Positions 17,799-28,814 are shown, counted from the first letter of the stretch. The stretch: DNA of 64,000 nucleotides from Symbiodinium natans (GCA_905221605.1 CAJNDS010002255.1:251001-315000); one strand, 5' to 3'. Notes: generated from the sequence alone by a model not told the origin. Translations and numbers: made by a program.

Positions 17799-18045
17799 TA
17801 AACCCTAAACCCTAAACCCTAAACCCTAAACCCTAAGCCCTCAACCCTGAAGCGCTCCTGCGAACCCCGCGGCTTGCGATGTCGCAGGTACAGGCCTGGC
17901 CTGAGTCACTCCGTGACTCCTCACTCAAAGTCCCAGCTAGTGCCATGAACTGTGCTCTATTCTCCCCACAAAGAAAGGGCCCATATTTTTCTGGATCGGG
18001 CTTAAACCCTAAACCCTAAACCCTAAACCCTAAACCCTAAACCCT
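17799..18045 (-). repeat. two CCCTAAA arrays around an exon-like segment
   Basis: Arrays at 17799-17840 and 18002-18045. Between them, minus 17860-17995 is open and contains KYGPFLCGENRAQF and CTCDIASRGV, a weak exon candidate. Confidence 0.6.
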
Positions 18046-18141
18046 ATGGTCCATCCCGAACAGCCCAGGGGTACTTTGGGGTTCATGTGGGCCCCAGGGC
18101 TGTGCTCATGGGCTCTCAGATGGCCGCCCGTGTTGAGAGTA

Positions 18142-18380
18142 TAGGGTTTAGGGTTTAGGGTTTAGGGTTTAGGGGTTTAGGGTTTAGGGTTTAGGGTTTA
18201 GGGTTTAGGGTTTAGGGTTTAGGGTTTAGGGTTAGGCCGCAGAGGATATAGCGCGACGTTGCGGTGCTATGAGTTTCACATGGATGCCCTGGAAGCTGAC
18301 ACAGGCACATTGACTAGTCAAGCTAACCCTAAACCCCAAACCCCAAACCCTAAACCCCGAACCCTAAACCCTAAACCATC
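18142..18380. repeat. TTTAGGG array, then a CCCTAAA array
   Basis: Thirteen TTTAGGG units at 18142-18233, about 90 bp of unique sequence, then reverse-orientation units at 18325-18380. The arrays converge. Confidence 0.85.
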
Positions 18381-18518
18381 AAGCAACACATCTCGGAGCC
18401 GGTCTGGCGCCCAACGCCACCGATGGCATTGAAGGCCTTCAGCTTGCGCAAGTACCTCGACGTTGGGGTTTGGGGCTTGGGGTTTAGGGTTTAGGGTTTC
18501 GGGCTTGGGGTTTAGGTT

Positions 18519-18600
18519 GGGATGTTCCCCCTTATACTGACAGTTCTTAACAGGATTGCAATAGGGGTACTACATCCAAAGGGTACTACATCCAAAGGTT
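18519..18600. mobile_element. MITE family A, truncated copy
   Basis: Starts with the family A terminus (GGGATGTTCCCCCTTATACT), but the right inverted repeat is missing. Full copies lie at 19939-20036 and 23258-23341. Confidence 0.65.
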
Positions 18601-18695
18601 TAGGGTTAGCTCAGGGTTTGGGGTTTGGGGTCGAAGACAAACGGCCCAGGCTCACGTTTGCAAAAATGGTTGATTCCTCCCTTCCAACTACATGA

Positions 18696-18702
<7 letters not shown>

Positions 18703-18735
<33 letters not shown>

Positions 18736-18741
18736 AAAAAA
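18703..18741. repeat. poly-C run followed by poly-A
   Basis: About 30 C then 10 A. The same C-run/A-run arrangement recurs at about 20226-20270 and 22819-22846. Confidence 0.9.
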
Positions 18742-18769
18742 AGCTCCACACATATATGGTTCCGTGTCC

Positions 18770-19318
18770 CGTGTCGGGTCCGTAAGCGGACGGTTCGCCA
18801 GGACCAGAGCCAGTTGAAGCCCCTCCCCCCTGCCCACCCGCCCCCCCCCCCCACACCCCCCCTTGCCCCCCACACCCCCCCCCTGCCCCCCCACCCCACC
18901 CACCCCCCCCCCCTACCCCCCCAAAGCCAGTGCAGAATATTGCTGAGCGGGTTCAACTGGTGTGAGCACGGCCGGGGATGAGCCGAAGAGTCTAAACTTG
19001 AACCTCAACCCTAAACCTTAAACCTTAAACCTGAAACCTGAAGCACTCCCCCCTCCCCCTTCCCCCCTTCAATCCAAGCCCCGTCTCTTGAACCCTAAAC
19101 CCAAAAAAGCCCTAAACCCGAAAGCGTGAACCTTGAGCCCGAAGCCCTCAATCCTAAACTAACCCTCAACCCTAAACCCCAAACCATAAACCATAAACCC
19201 GGAACCCTAAACCCTAAGCCCAACCCTTATTGCTGGGGGTCCATTGGGCGCTGCGGAATCACCATGCTCACACGGATGCGCTGGGCCGGGCCGAGGCGGG
19301 TCGCGTAGCGTTAAAATT
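18770..19318. repeat. dispersed duplicated segment E, copy 1
   Basis: Shares order and sequence with 45069-45545: GACGGTTCGCCAGGACCAGA, a C-rich tract, CCCTAAA-like spacers, ACCATAAACCATAAACCCGG, then CGGATGCGCTGGGCCGGGCC and an end at GTCGCGTAGCGTTAAAATTA. Downstream sequences then differ, so this marks an element boundary. Only the terminal part recurs at 42748-42801. Confidence 0.75.
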
Positions 19319-19349
19319 AATACGTATTAATTTTTGTATTTGTATTTGC

Positions 19350-19355
19350 AGACAA

Positions 19356-19390
<35 letters not shown>
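19350..19390. repeat. TA dinucleotide microsatellite
   Basis: About 15 TA repeats. The AT-rich 19320-19530 around it has no gene. Confidence 0.9.
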
Positions 19391-19391
<1 letters not shown>

Positions 19392-19938
19392 TATTTATGT
19401 ATTTATTCATTGATTGATATATTTATGTATTCTATTGTATGCGAATATTTATACCGACTTTATTTATATGTTGTCAGATAGAAGAATATAGACATACTAC
19501 CGTATCTAATTAATCATACTATGTAAGATGAAGCCGAAAGTGTCCATAAACGCATCTCACATACTCCATACTCTTTATTGTGTTTTTAGATCTCAATCTC
19601 CGAGGTCGGCTCCAGTTGTAGAAGTGGTTGCCCGGAGCGGCCACGAAGTAGAGCGCGGCCTCCGCGCCAGCGATGGATTCGCGACTTCGATCAACAATTG
19701 TACAATAAAGAGGCTTAACCCTAAATCCTAGAACCTAAACTCTGAGCCCGAACCCTAAACCCTGACCCTCAAGCCCAAAGCCCAAACCCTGAACCCCCCC
19801 CAAAACCCCGAACCTCCACGCGGCGGACGAAGCTCACGCAGAAGGCGCCGCCCAGCTCCGCGAACCTGAGGGGAGGTAGGGTTTGGGGTTTTGGGTTTTG
19901 GGTTTTGGGTTTGGGGTTGGGGGTTTGAGTTGGGATTC

Positions 19939-20036
19939 GGGATGTTCCCCCTTATACTAACAGTCCCTAATCGGAATAAGAATAGGTATGACAATCTCTA
20001 ATTAGTATGGACTGTTAGTATACGGGGGAACATCCC
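19939..20036. mobile_element. MITE family A, complete copy
   Basis: A 98-bp hairpin. The left terminus GGGATGTTCCCCCTTATACT continues into AACAGTC and matches the inverted right terminus with one mismatch. No coding capacity. Confidence 0.85.
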
Positions 20037-20225
20037 AAGGTTTGGCGTTCACGGTGGGCTCGGATAGAAGTCTGGCCTTTGAGGATGCTCTCGGAGCGAT
20101 GGAAGCATCCCTAAACCCGTAACCGGAAGTTTCTGAAGTTGGGGTCACCTTTTTTTCCCTGCACAGTGGTAGAATCCCCCTTGAAAGGCCCCTTCTTCAC
20201 CCACCCACCCTTCAGGCCCCTTCTT

Positions 20226-20256
<31 letters not shown>

Positions 20257-20280
20257 AAAAAAAAAAAAGAGGGAGGGGGG
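20226..20280. repeat. poly-C, poly-A and G-rich run
   Basis: About 28 C, then a 12-A run, then GAGGGAGGGGGGG. No gene. Confidence 0.85.
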
Positions 20281-20368
20281 GACCCAAAGTTTTTGAAGCC
20301 CCCAGAACAGTAAGTATCCCTAAGTACCCCCCAAGCATCCCTAAGTATCCCCACGTATGCAAAAGTAT

Positions 20369-20485
20369 CCCTAAACCCTAAACCCTAAACCCTAAACCCT
20401 AAACCCTAAACCCTAAACCCTAAACCCTAAACCCTAAACCCTAAACCCTAAACCCTAAACCCGAACCCCTAACCATTAACCCTAA
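20369..20485 (-). repeat. CCCTAAA array
   Basis: About 15 near-perfect units. An opposite-strand array lies at 20600-20690. Confidence 0.95.
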
Positions 20486-21062
20486 ACCCTCACTGGGCCA
20501 GGGCCCGGGCATCGGCAGCAGCCGCTGGCAGCACTGGCAGCGGCGCCTCACACGGCGCCTCCGAGAGGGCTCCTCCGCGCCGCCTGTATTTGTGGCTTGG
20601 GGTTTAGGGTTTAGGGTTAGGGTTTAGGGTTTAGGGCTTAGGGCTTAGGGCTTAGGGCTTAGGGCTGAGGGTCTAGGGGGCAGAGCAGGGTGTAAGGGTG
20701 AGGCTTAAAAGGGTGTATAATTAAGGCCTCTGGCACGAAGCCCAGACCTGAAACCCCGGATCTAGACTCCAAACCTAAACCCTAAACCGAGAGCCTACAC
20801 TCTGAAGGCTAAACCCCGCACCCTGAACCCTCAACCAACCCTCAATCTAAGGCCCTGGCTGTCCGCAACAGTCCCCACAGTGGTCTGTGGCCTGGGCCAT
20901 CTCCAAAATACGGCCCCCTCTTGGGGTGGCCTAGGGCTTGTTTGTAAGAACCGAAGGGGTCCTGATGTAGGGAATCTACAATCCATTCTCTCAAACCTTT
21001 CTACTCGATAAACCCAATAAACCCAAAACCCCAAACCCCAAACCCTAAGCCTGCTTCTGTCC

Positions 21063-21175
21063 GTAGTCAGCCTCAGCGAAAAGCTCCGGGGGCCCCAGCG
21101 AGAGCGGCTCGCTCTCCCCCCAGCCGCAGTCTCGGAAGGCCACTGTCAGAGCAGGACCTTAGGGACCAGACTCTT
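21063..21175 (-). CDS. exon-like segment, acidic
   Basis: The minus frame contains TVAFRDCGWGESEPL and PPELFAEADYGQK. Typical coding composition; family unknown. Confidence 0.35.
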
Positions 21176-21249
21176 CGTTAGCTCTTACTGAGTTGTGCTT
21201 TAAAGCCTTAGAAGAGTATTTTGGAATAGGTTCCTTCATGAGGAAAGAA

Positions 21250-21550
21250 GAGAAATTCAACATCATCCCAAAGCACAACCCAGCTTAAGAACAAGAGGTA
21301 AGAATTTCAAGCAGAAGAAAGGTTGTGCTAGCCATGCAAGAACGAAAGAAGTATCACGGTCATCGCATCCAGCCTCCGCGTCCACAGCTGCGCTGCCTGC
21401 GTGAACGGGCAAACCACCGCCCATTGTGAGCGTTGCAGGCTTCTCTTTAGTTTGCGTTATGCTACCGGAACTTGCTCGGCCGCCGCTATTCTTTTTGGCC
21501 CACCTCAACATACTGTCAAAGTCGTGGTATGTCGAGGATGCTCGTTCCAA
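21250..21550 (-). CDS. exon-like segment with SSTYHDFDSMLRWAKK
   Basis: A 95-codon minus frame begins upstream of SSTYHDFDSMLRWAKK and runs to a hydrophobic end (FVLAWLAQPFF). The first two thirds look coding. Not recognised. Confidence 0.35.
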
Positions 21551-21573
21551 CTCCGGCCTCGGTGGCGATCTGA

Positions 21574-21680
21574 GGCTAGGGTTTAGGGTTTAGGGTTTAG
21601 GGTTTAGGGTTTAGGGTTTAGGGTTTATGGTTTAGGGTTTAGGGTTTAGGGTTTAGGGTTTAGGGTTCAGGGTTTAGGGC
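21574..21680 (+). repeat. TTTAGGG array
   Basis: About 14 units with single-base variants. 21700-22010 holds nothing I can support. Confidence 0.9.
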
Positions 21681-22029
21681 GATGGGGCTTAGAGTTCAGA
21701 GTAGGGCACTGCAGAGAAACAAGCAAGATACAAACAGATGTCATCAGAGCCGGCTGACTCTTTCGCACAAGTTACGGCGCATGTGAGCCAGCTCTGTTGG
21801 GGCACTATTGGGCCTGCCGTGTCAGAAATCTGCAAGCAGTAGGAAAGTATCATTTAAGTAAGGGTCTGTTTTGGGACACAGGCGCTATAGGGCTTGTGCG
21901 CAAACCCCTCTCACAGCACCTCTTAAATCAGAAAATCCCAGATTCGGCTTTCTTGCATGGCCTTGTGCTATGAATAACTCACAGGATCCGGCTTTTAAGA
22001 CACACAGAGTACCCTAACCCTGCAAAGGA

Positions 22030-22165
22030 TTACCCGTGAGTTCCTGGTCTCGGCGCCCTGGCAGTTCCGGCACCTCCGGCATGGGCGACGGGCAGAAGCT
22101 CGGAGAGTTCTGAACGAAGTTCAGGCACTCGGTGGGAGAGACCTCAGCATGGTGGTCGAAGGAAT
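22030..22165 (-). CDS. exon-like segment, Pro/Glu-rich
   Basis: The minus frame contains FDHHAEVSPTECLNFVQ and MPEVPELPGRRDQE. Coding-like but unassigned. 22180-22800 has overlapping open frames on both strands and no clear gene. Confidence 0.3.
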
Positions 22166-23257
22166 TACTGATGAACCTTGAAGCAGATAAACCTGAGACG
22201 AACTGACGCGGACTTGAATACAGCGCGTGGGAACAGCAAAGACCTCTCAGCTGCAAGCCAAGCATGCCATCGGGGCTGGCATGACCTCGAAGCACGAGTC
22301 AAGCTGCGTCAAGCCGTGTCGGCCGGTTGTCTCGCGGCATCCGAGCACTCAGAGCAATGCTGCGCGGAGCTTGGTTGTGCTCGGGGGGGCGTCCAGTCCT
22401 GGCAGCTGCGAGGCACGGCGCGCGTGATGGATGGTTTAGTCACTGAGTAGCTGGCGGGACGATGCCGACGGGTGGTTGGCCCGCTGTGTGAGTACCTGAA
22501 GGCTGTGTGTGGAGTGCTCGAAGCCGCACGCCACACAGCGAAGACTATGCGGTGACACTCTAGGCGCACCAGCGCAAGCCTTCGGCGCATCGTGTGTTCC
22601 ACAGACCTCACGGCTGGAAGGGGCTGCGCAGCGCTTTGGGAACTCGCGCGGGGTGCGGCTCGCATTGAGGGCTGGACTGCGGAACCGGCGTCAAGACCCC
22701 TGTAGGAGTCTTCAGCTCGGAGCTCAGGCCGTTCAAGCCCGACTTGCCAGGACCTGTACCTGCCGATGCCGCAGATGATCAACCTCTGGCTTCAGGCACC
22801 AAGCCTAAACCCTAAACCCTCCCCCCCCCCAAAAAAAAAAAAAAAACAACAAGAAATGAATTAAAATGCCCAGGGAGCGGTTTGACTCGAAGTGCATCGC
22901 GGCTTCGATGTGTATGTCCCAGGAGCTTTGTCTGCCTCGGGTGTCTGCAACCCAAAGTGTCACAAAAAAACCCTGTTCGGCTCCCCATCTGCGGCAAGCT
23001 AACTTTGCGTAAGGCCCGGGCCCACAGGCGTGACATCAGTGCTGGACCTTCCGAGCAGCTAAGGGGACTTGTAGGGTGTAAACACTGAACCCTGCGCCCC
23101 AAGATGCCCTCCAAGATACTCTAGGTCCCGCCTCCTTCTTCCAACTTTGTGGCTCGTCTTTGGAACCAAGGATTCAAAAAGGATGGCATGGCACCTCGCC
23201 CGGCCACCACCCACCAAGCTCGCGGCAAGCGGAAGGTCTAACGAGATAAAAGATCTT

Positions 23258-23341
23258 GGGATGTTCCCCCTTATACTAACAGTCCTGAATAGGGATTATA
23301 GTATCCCTATTAAGGACTGTGAGTATAGGGGGGAACATCCC
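23258..23341. mobile_element. MITE family A, complete copy
   Basis: An 84-bp hairpin with GGGATGTTCCCCCTTATACT at the left and its inverted copy at the right. The inner sequence differs from the copy at 19939-20036. Confidence 0.85.
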
Positions 23342-23354
23342 AGTAAAAATCAGC

Positions 23355-23470
23355 TCAGGCAGGCGCTCGATGTCCGTCTGCAGCAGAACCCTGGAAGACA
23401 CCTGGACTGAAAGAGCACTTCTCTCTGACTGAGTTACCACAAGTCTGCTTGCATCGATGAGGCAGCCCTA
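23355..23470 (-). CDS. exon-like beta-strand-rich segment
   Basis: The minus frame contains CLIDASRLVVTQSERSALSV and then SSRVLLQTDIERLPEL. The alternating hydrophobic pattern fits beta structure like the repeat exons at 31-40 kb. Weak. Confidence 0.35.
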
Positions 23471-23595
23471 AACCCTGGGCCCTATGTTCTGATGGCTGTG
23501 AAGCCAAGGGCGAAGCACGCTGCATCGATCTAAACAAAGGTCGAAGGTCCTGCGCCAGGACGACAGAAAGCCCCATGCGAAACCATCAACCCCAC

Positions 23596-23636
23596 ATAGT
23601 AGGATCCATAATAAGGACCCCAATAAGGTACCCCGA
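23596..23636. mobile_element. MITE family B fragment
   Basis: GTAGGATCC...AAGGACCCCAATAAGGTACC is the reverse complement of sequence in the copies at 25300-25370 and 58585-58672. Confidence 0.55.
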
Positions 23637-24079
23637 ATTTCAAAAACCCTGCACTGAGGGTCCATGTCCCGGCTCCTCCTCGCTGGGATTTGGCGGCAGG
23701 AGCCGCGCGAGGAGGTTAAAAGGCAAGAGCACCTGTGCAGGAAGAGGAGCCTCTTGGAGGTTCGGGGCGAAACCCTAAACCCGAAGCCCTCTGAAGAGGC
23801 GCTTCTTGGAGGTTCCGGGGGAGAAGGTTTAGGGTTTAGGGTAACCTCCCAAACTCGTCAAGCTTCGAGCTTCGGCGCAGAGACCCTAAACATCCCTAAA
23901 CCCTAAAGCCTAAACCCAAAGCAAAACATGAAGTAGCCAGCTCCTTTTGGGACAAAGCTCCTGTGGGGGCGACAAATAGCCAGCTGGCTGGTCACAGGCC
24001 TCTTGCCCGGGGCCCCTCTTCATGAAGTCGCGTTTCCGGGCTCAAATTGGGTTTAGCGTCTATATTGGGGGGTTAGGAT

Positions 24080-24190
24080 CTGAGCAAGTAGGTTTAGGGT
24101 TTTGGGTTTACAGTTTATAGGGTTTAGGGTTTTGAGTTTATAGGGTTTAGGGTTTAGGGTTTGAGGTTTGGGGTTTAGGGTTTACAGCAC
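24080..24190 (+). repeat. degenerate TTTAGGG array
   Basis: TTTAGGG and TTTTGGG units with insertions such as TTTATAGGG. Confidence 0.75.
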
Positions 24191-24194
24191 CTGG

Positions 24195-24300
24195 CCTGGT
24201 GCCAAATCCGGCGACCCAAGTACTGGCCCACAGACTGCACGAAAGGATCCGCGTAGTCCAGGTGATACCTCGTCAGACCCCCGACTCGAAAGCACCCCCT
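24195..24300 (-). CDS. exon-like segment with YADPFVQSVGQYLGRRIW
   Basis: The minus frame reads RYHLDYADPFVQSVGQYLGR and then RIWHQAR between two telomere-type stretches. Strong coding character; family unknown. Confidence 0.4.
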
Positions 24301-24884
24301 TAATCAAAGGAGCCCTTCAATTGAACGAGTTCGGGATTAGGGTTCAGGGTTTCCGGGTTTTCAGGGTTTGGGGTTTAGGGTTTAGGGTTTAGGCTTTGTT
24401 GTTCTCAAGCCATGCTTGAGAACCCCTATCACAACCAAAGGAACCCGTTTAACCAAAGGAGTTCTTCTCTGAAGTCATCTTTTAGAGCCCCTACTACCAC
24501 CTGCGGAACTTTTCTGCAGTCGACTTTAGAACCACGGTTTTACACTTAAGGAGTATGTTCCCCAACCACGTGATATGTTGGAGTCACCCTCTTCTCTCTG
24601 CAAAGAAATGTGCCAGAGCAGAAGACGCGTAGTCCTTTGAGAGTTTGCTAAATCGGTCCGAAAAGCCTGAAGCCTAAAGGAATCCCTGCCACTCATGGTT
24701 CACCTGAAACCCAAAGGCAAGATATCAAATACCCCAAGAGCATCGTCTTTACTGTTCGTCAACCCTGCACTTGCCAGCGAACACAAACCACTCAGGCCAC
24801 AAAATCCCAGAACCTCAAAATTTAGGGCTTAGGGCTTATGTTGTTTGGGTTTAGGGTTTAGGGTTTTCACAGCAAACCACATCC

Positions 24885-25155
24885 CCCCCCCCCCCCGCCC
24901 CGCCAACCCCGCACTGACTCCCGGGCGGGGCTGTGTACTCCCCGTCCCCCGCCGCTGTGATGACCATGGGCAGGGCTGGCTTGATCGCCCAGTCCTCCCG
25001 GTCAAGTGTGAAATTTTCTCGGTGTGGAGCTTGCGCCTATAGGGCTTCCACGTTCCAACCTGCCACTCGAATGCAAGAGATTTCTGTCGACCTCGGCTGG
25101 TGTCCTCGAGCGTCTTGGAGTAGTCTAGCACATCCACGTATGCCAGCGTCATCTC
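24885..25155 (-). CDS. exon-like segments with LDREDWAIKPALPMV
   Basis: Two overlapping minus frames look coding. The upstream one runs MTLAYVDVLDYSKTLED to KSLAFEWQVGTWKPYRRK. In the next frame is FTLDREDWAIKPALPMVIT and then AAGDGEYTAPPGSQC. A splice or a frameshift must join them. Not recognised. Confidence 0.4.
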
Positions 25156-25299
25156 ACGATCGGTACCTCAGCTTGAACGACTCGGCTGGCCGAAGCAACC
25201 CGGGTGTTTGTTCTGGACATCGCCGGACGGAACCCCAGCTTAGGAGGGCCTGTGGGATGTTCCTGCACGCAATTGCGGATTTGCGATTTGGGGGGGGGG

Positions 25300-25370
25300 G
25301 GGGGGTACCTTATTGGGGTCCTGATTCTGAGGGGATCCTACTAGTTTAGGGTCCCCTATTTTCGTAAACC
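25300..25370. mobile_element. MITE family B, copy 2
   Basis: GGTACCTTATTGGGGTCCTG, then GAGGGGATCCTACTA, close to the copy at 58585-58672. A G-run precedes it. Confidence 0.6.
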
Positions 25371-25559
25371 CCCAAGTCGTCCCGTCGTTTTAGCGACCTG
25401 TAGAGGCGGCTTGATGCGAGGGGTCTAAACAAGCAAAGACATGAGGCCATCGCAGCAGCACTGCAACCTGATCGACAGAGACCTCAGAAAGAACCCCGAT
25501 ATGAAGCCCTTCAAAATCCCAAGCCATCCCAAGCCCGGAACCCGAAAAAAACCTCTCAA

Positions 25560-25670
25560 CGCCCCTCAACGCCTCTCAACACCTCGCAACACCTCGCAAC
25601 CCCCCCTACAACCTCCCCAACAACCTCCCCAACAACCTCCCCAACAACCTCCCCAACAACCTCCCCCAGA
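25560..25670. repeat. CAACxxCCC short tandem repeat
   Basis: Starts as CAACGCCCCT/CAACACCTCG units and becomes a pure CAACCTCCC-type 12-bp repeat. Confidence 0.8.
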
Positions 25671-26284
25671 GTTCCCTTAAACACACCCCGGGTCGGCCGG
25701 CCGAACTTCAGGCCAAACCGGCTGGGGTTCGGGATGCCTCGGAGGACTCTCAGTAATCGTGGTGTTTAGGCTTCAGGGTTTGGGGTTTAGGGTTGAGGGT
25801 TGAGGGTTAAGGGCTGTTAGGGTTCAGGCTTTGGGTTCTTTTTGTTAGGGTTTAGGGTGTTCAATGTCGTTCTTCAATTATTGCAGTTGTTGCAGAGTTG
25901 TCAGGTCTTCAGGGTTTTCGGGGCTCAGAGTTTTCAGGCTCCAGAGAGATCTTCGGTCTCTTCAAAACTCGGGAAGCGTTTAGAAGGCCGCAAGGGCGCG
26001 TACAAGCGCTTTGCGAAACCCCCCCTAAACCCCAAACCTTACGACATCGCACACGCTTGATAGGTAACGCATATTCCGAACCCCAACCCGGCCGAGACCA
26101 GGGCTCAGGGACCAGAGCGTCTCGTTTGCACCGGACGCCTCGCCTCAGTCGAAGCAAAAGGCTTTAGGGTTTAGGGCGTTTTCGGGATTAAGGGATAGTG
26201 CTTCGTGCTTCAGGGGACAACTGGCAGTTTGCTAGGCCTCCTCAGAATTTGAGCAGCCCAAAACTCTCGGCCAAAGTTTCATGA

Positions 26285-26415
26285 AGTGTGAGACGAGGCA
26301 CTCAACGACCATACGTATGCCGCAACATCTGCGGCTCTGGAAAATCGAAGGTGCCACCGGAAGTACCTGCCAGCACTGCCCTGCGTATGAACGCCGAAAA
26401 AGGCATCTCAAGCTC
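26285..26415 (-). CDS. exon-like segment with EMPFSAFIRRAVLAG
   Basis: The minus frame contains EMPFSAFIRRAVLAGTSGGT and FPEPQMLRHTYG. Coding-like; unassigned. Confidence 0.3.
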
Positions 26416-26423
26416 CCAAAATT

Positions 26424-26903
26424 CTAGACCTTTCGAGTTCCTAATGGGGACCATATACGGGGTACCAAATTCCCTCTATCCCTACTGACTCCACGAAAGA
26501 AACCCAAAAAGCTGCCCCGCAGTAATCTCTGAAACCTTCCAGCTCTACCAAACATCCAGAACTTAAGACCTCCAATCATCCACATCACAAGTATCATGCA
26601 CTCCAAAATCCTAAGAATAATCCAACATACATACCCCTTAACCTGTAAAGGGAGAATATAAGGAAGGATGTTACCATACCCCTTAAGCTCTTTTAAGGGG
26701 GAAAGATGGGAACCAAGAGCAATGGCAACACTAACCATGGGAAGCATATTCTTCCGACTGCAAATATGGAGAGAAAAAAAAAACCTAAACCCCATTGGGC
26801 ACTCGGCGACCGGGAGGTACAGCCAACGGAGGACGCCCTCCGCCATTAGCTGGGATCGCATCCTTCCACTGATACGAGGGAGTGCTCTTGCAGCAGCTTT
26901 CAA
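26424..26903 (-). CDS. hypothetical 159-codon open frame, hydrophobic
   Basis: One of the longer uninterrupted minus frames outside the copia element. It has several hydrophobic stretches (GYVCWIILRILECMILVMWM) but also an imperfect local inverted repeat (TTAAGCTCTTTTAA). Composition is unlike the GC-rich exons nearby; may be chance. Confidence 0.2.
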   Translation of the reverse strand: MKAAARALPRISGRMRSQLMAEGVLRWLYLPVAECPMGFRFFFSLHICSRKNMLPMVSVAIALGSHLSPLKELKGYGNILPYILPLQVKGYVCWIILRILECMILVMWMIGGLKFWMFGRAGRFQRLLRGSFLGFFRGVSRDRGNLVPRIWSPLGTRKV

Positions 26904-26954
26904 TTACATAATACGGAGTCTTACATGGGCTCTACACCTTCCCAAACCTCCAGC

Positions 26955-27225
26955 CCCAACCCTAAACCCTAAACCCTACACCCTACACCCTAAACCCTAA
27001 CCCCCAAACCCTGGACCCTGAACCCCCTAAACCCTTTTTGCCTAAACCCTGAACACTAAACCCGAAACCCCAAACCCTAAACCCTAAGCCCTAACCCTAA
27101 ACCCTAAACCCTAAACCCTAAACCCTAAACCCTAAACCCTAAACCCTAAACCCTAAACCCTAAACCCTAAACCCTAAACCCTAAACCCTAAACCCTAAAC
27201 CCTAAACCCCAACTCAACCGTAAAC
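26955..27225 (-). repeat. long CCCTAAA array
   Basis: Variant units to about 27080, then about 17 perfect units to 27207. TTTAGGG on the other strand follows at 27320-27430. 27230-28100 holds only short unassigned pieces. Confidence 0.95.
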
Positions 27226-28104
27226 CCTATACCCTTTGGGGGCGCAGCGCGGGCCTCTCGCAGCATCGGGTGTTGATCTGGTGGGCGAAGTCAGCCCATC
27301 CTCAGGCGCTTAGGGCGTGTAGGGGTGGTTTAGGGTTTAGGGCTCAGGTTTTAGGGTGTAGGGTTTAGGGTTTAGGGCTTAGGGTGTAGGGGTTAGGGTT
27401 TAGGGTTTAGGGCTCAGGGTTGAGGCAGCTTGGGTAAGATTGAAAATTGTCGTATGCCCTCATGTTCAGATCTACGCGCTTAGACCCTGAGCCCTGAACC
27501 CAAAACCACCGAACCCCCAACCTTGAACCCCAAGCCCTCCAAACAACTGTTAACCCTCAATCGGCGAGTCCGATCAATCGAGGGACAAAGCCCTAGACCA
27601 CATTGGCCCTCCGACCCCAACCAGTGAATCCAAGCGGGTTCGGGATGAGCATGTAGAGTGCTTAAGGTTTAGGGCTTCGAGTTTCCAAGGTTTTGTGGGT
27701 TTTTTCCTAGGGTTTTCCAGTGTTTTGGTTACGGTTGCTTGGAGGTCTTTAGGGTTTAGGGTTTCGCTACCGAGCACCCGGCTGTTCTCGTCGACCAACA
27801 ATCGGAGCTCCTCTTTGAGAACTTTAGGTAGCGTTTCGGGCATCAGGATCCTGTTGCAGGGTTTGGGGTTTTCTAGGATCCGGGTGCTAGGGCATGTGGG
27901 GGAGCTCTAGGGTCTTATTGGGGGCTTGGGGTTTCGCGTTTTGGGATCCTAGCATCGCAGGGTTCGAGGGCTTGAGGGTACTCGAAACCCTAAACCCTAC
28001 GAAGCCCTGAACCCTAATCCCTAAACCCGAAACCGTTGAGGGTTTTAAGGTTTAGGGCTTGTAGGGTAAGCAAAGTACATAGGTCCTGAGCACAGAGCAC
28101 TCGG

Positions 28105-28225
28105 CCTTAAAGGCTCAGGGTTTGCGGTTTAGGGTTTGCGGTTTAGGGTTTAGGGTTTAGGGTTTAGGGTTTAGGGTTTAGGGTTTAGGGTTTAGGGTTT
28201 AGGGTTTAGGGTTTAGGGCTTAGGG
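28105..28225 (+). repeat. TTTAGGG array
   Basis: About 14 units, the last nine perfect. Confidence 0.95.
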
Positions 28226-28628
28226 TTTGCTGTGATAGGGCGTAGATGCTGTGAAGGTTAGGTTTCGGAACAAGCTCGAAAGCTTCGTGAGGTGCTGAAG
28301 AGCAGCTTTGGCCCGATTGTGGAGGGCCATCTAACCACTTTTCTCCCACCCCACGCCGTCCAAGGCGGCAAAGCCACCCAAACCTATTCCTTTTAGGGTT
28401 TAGGCCTAAACTCAGACGACAGTCCACTCTTCAAAACTTTCATGTTGGTTGAATCCGAGAGTCAAGGGTGCCAGCAAGGTCTCGAAGGTAAGATAGAGGC
28501 CCCGAAGCGGTCAGGGGGTGGGGCGGGGCACAAAGAGAGAGGAGGACGGAACAGGCCGCCCAGGGGGGCGAGGGGGGGCCAGGGCCAGGGGGGCCAACCC
28601 CCCCAAAAAAGGCCAGCGACCCCCAAAT

Positions 28629-28661
28629 TCAGGGGGGGGGGGGGGGGGGGGGGGGGGGGGA
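28629..28661. repeat. poly-G run
   Basis: About 32 consecutive G after a G/C-rich purine tract (28500-28628). Confidence 0.9.
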
Positions 28662-28814
28662 GGGTAATTACTTTATTATAAGGGACCAGTACTGGTCCCG
28701 AGGAGAACGTGTTCCTGTACCGGGCCCATCATGGGCGCTACCGACCCCCATGCTTGTGGGAGGCGGGCGAGCGACCTGGGTCGGCTTGTGCCATCGAGGT
28801 CAAAGGGCTTAAGC

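Noticed and set aside
22309-22782. A 157-codon minus open frame
   Set aside because: Both strands are open over much of it, it is Ala/Arg/Ser-rich without motif, and no splice logic supports it.
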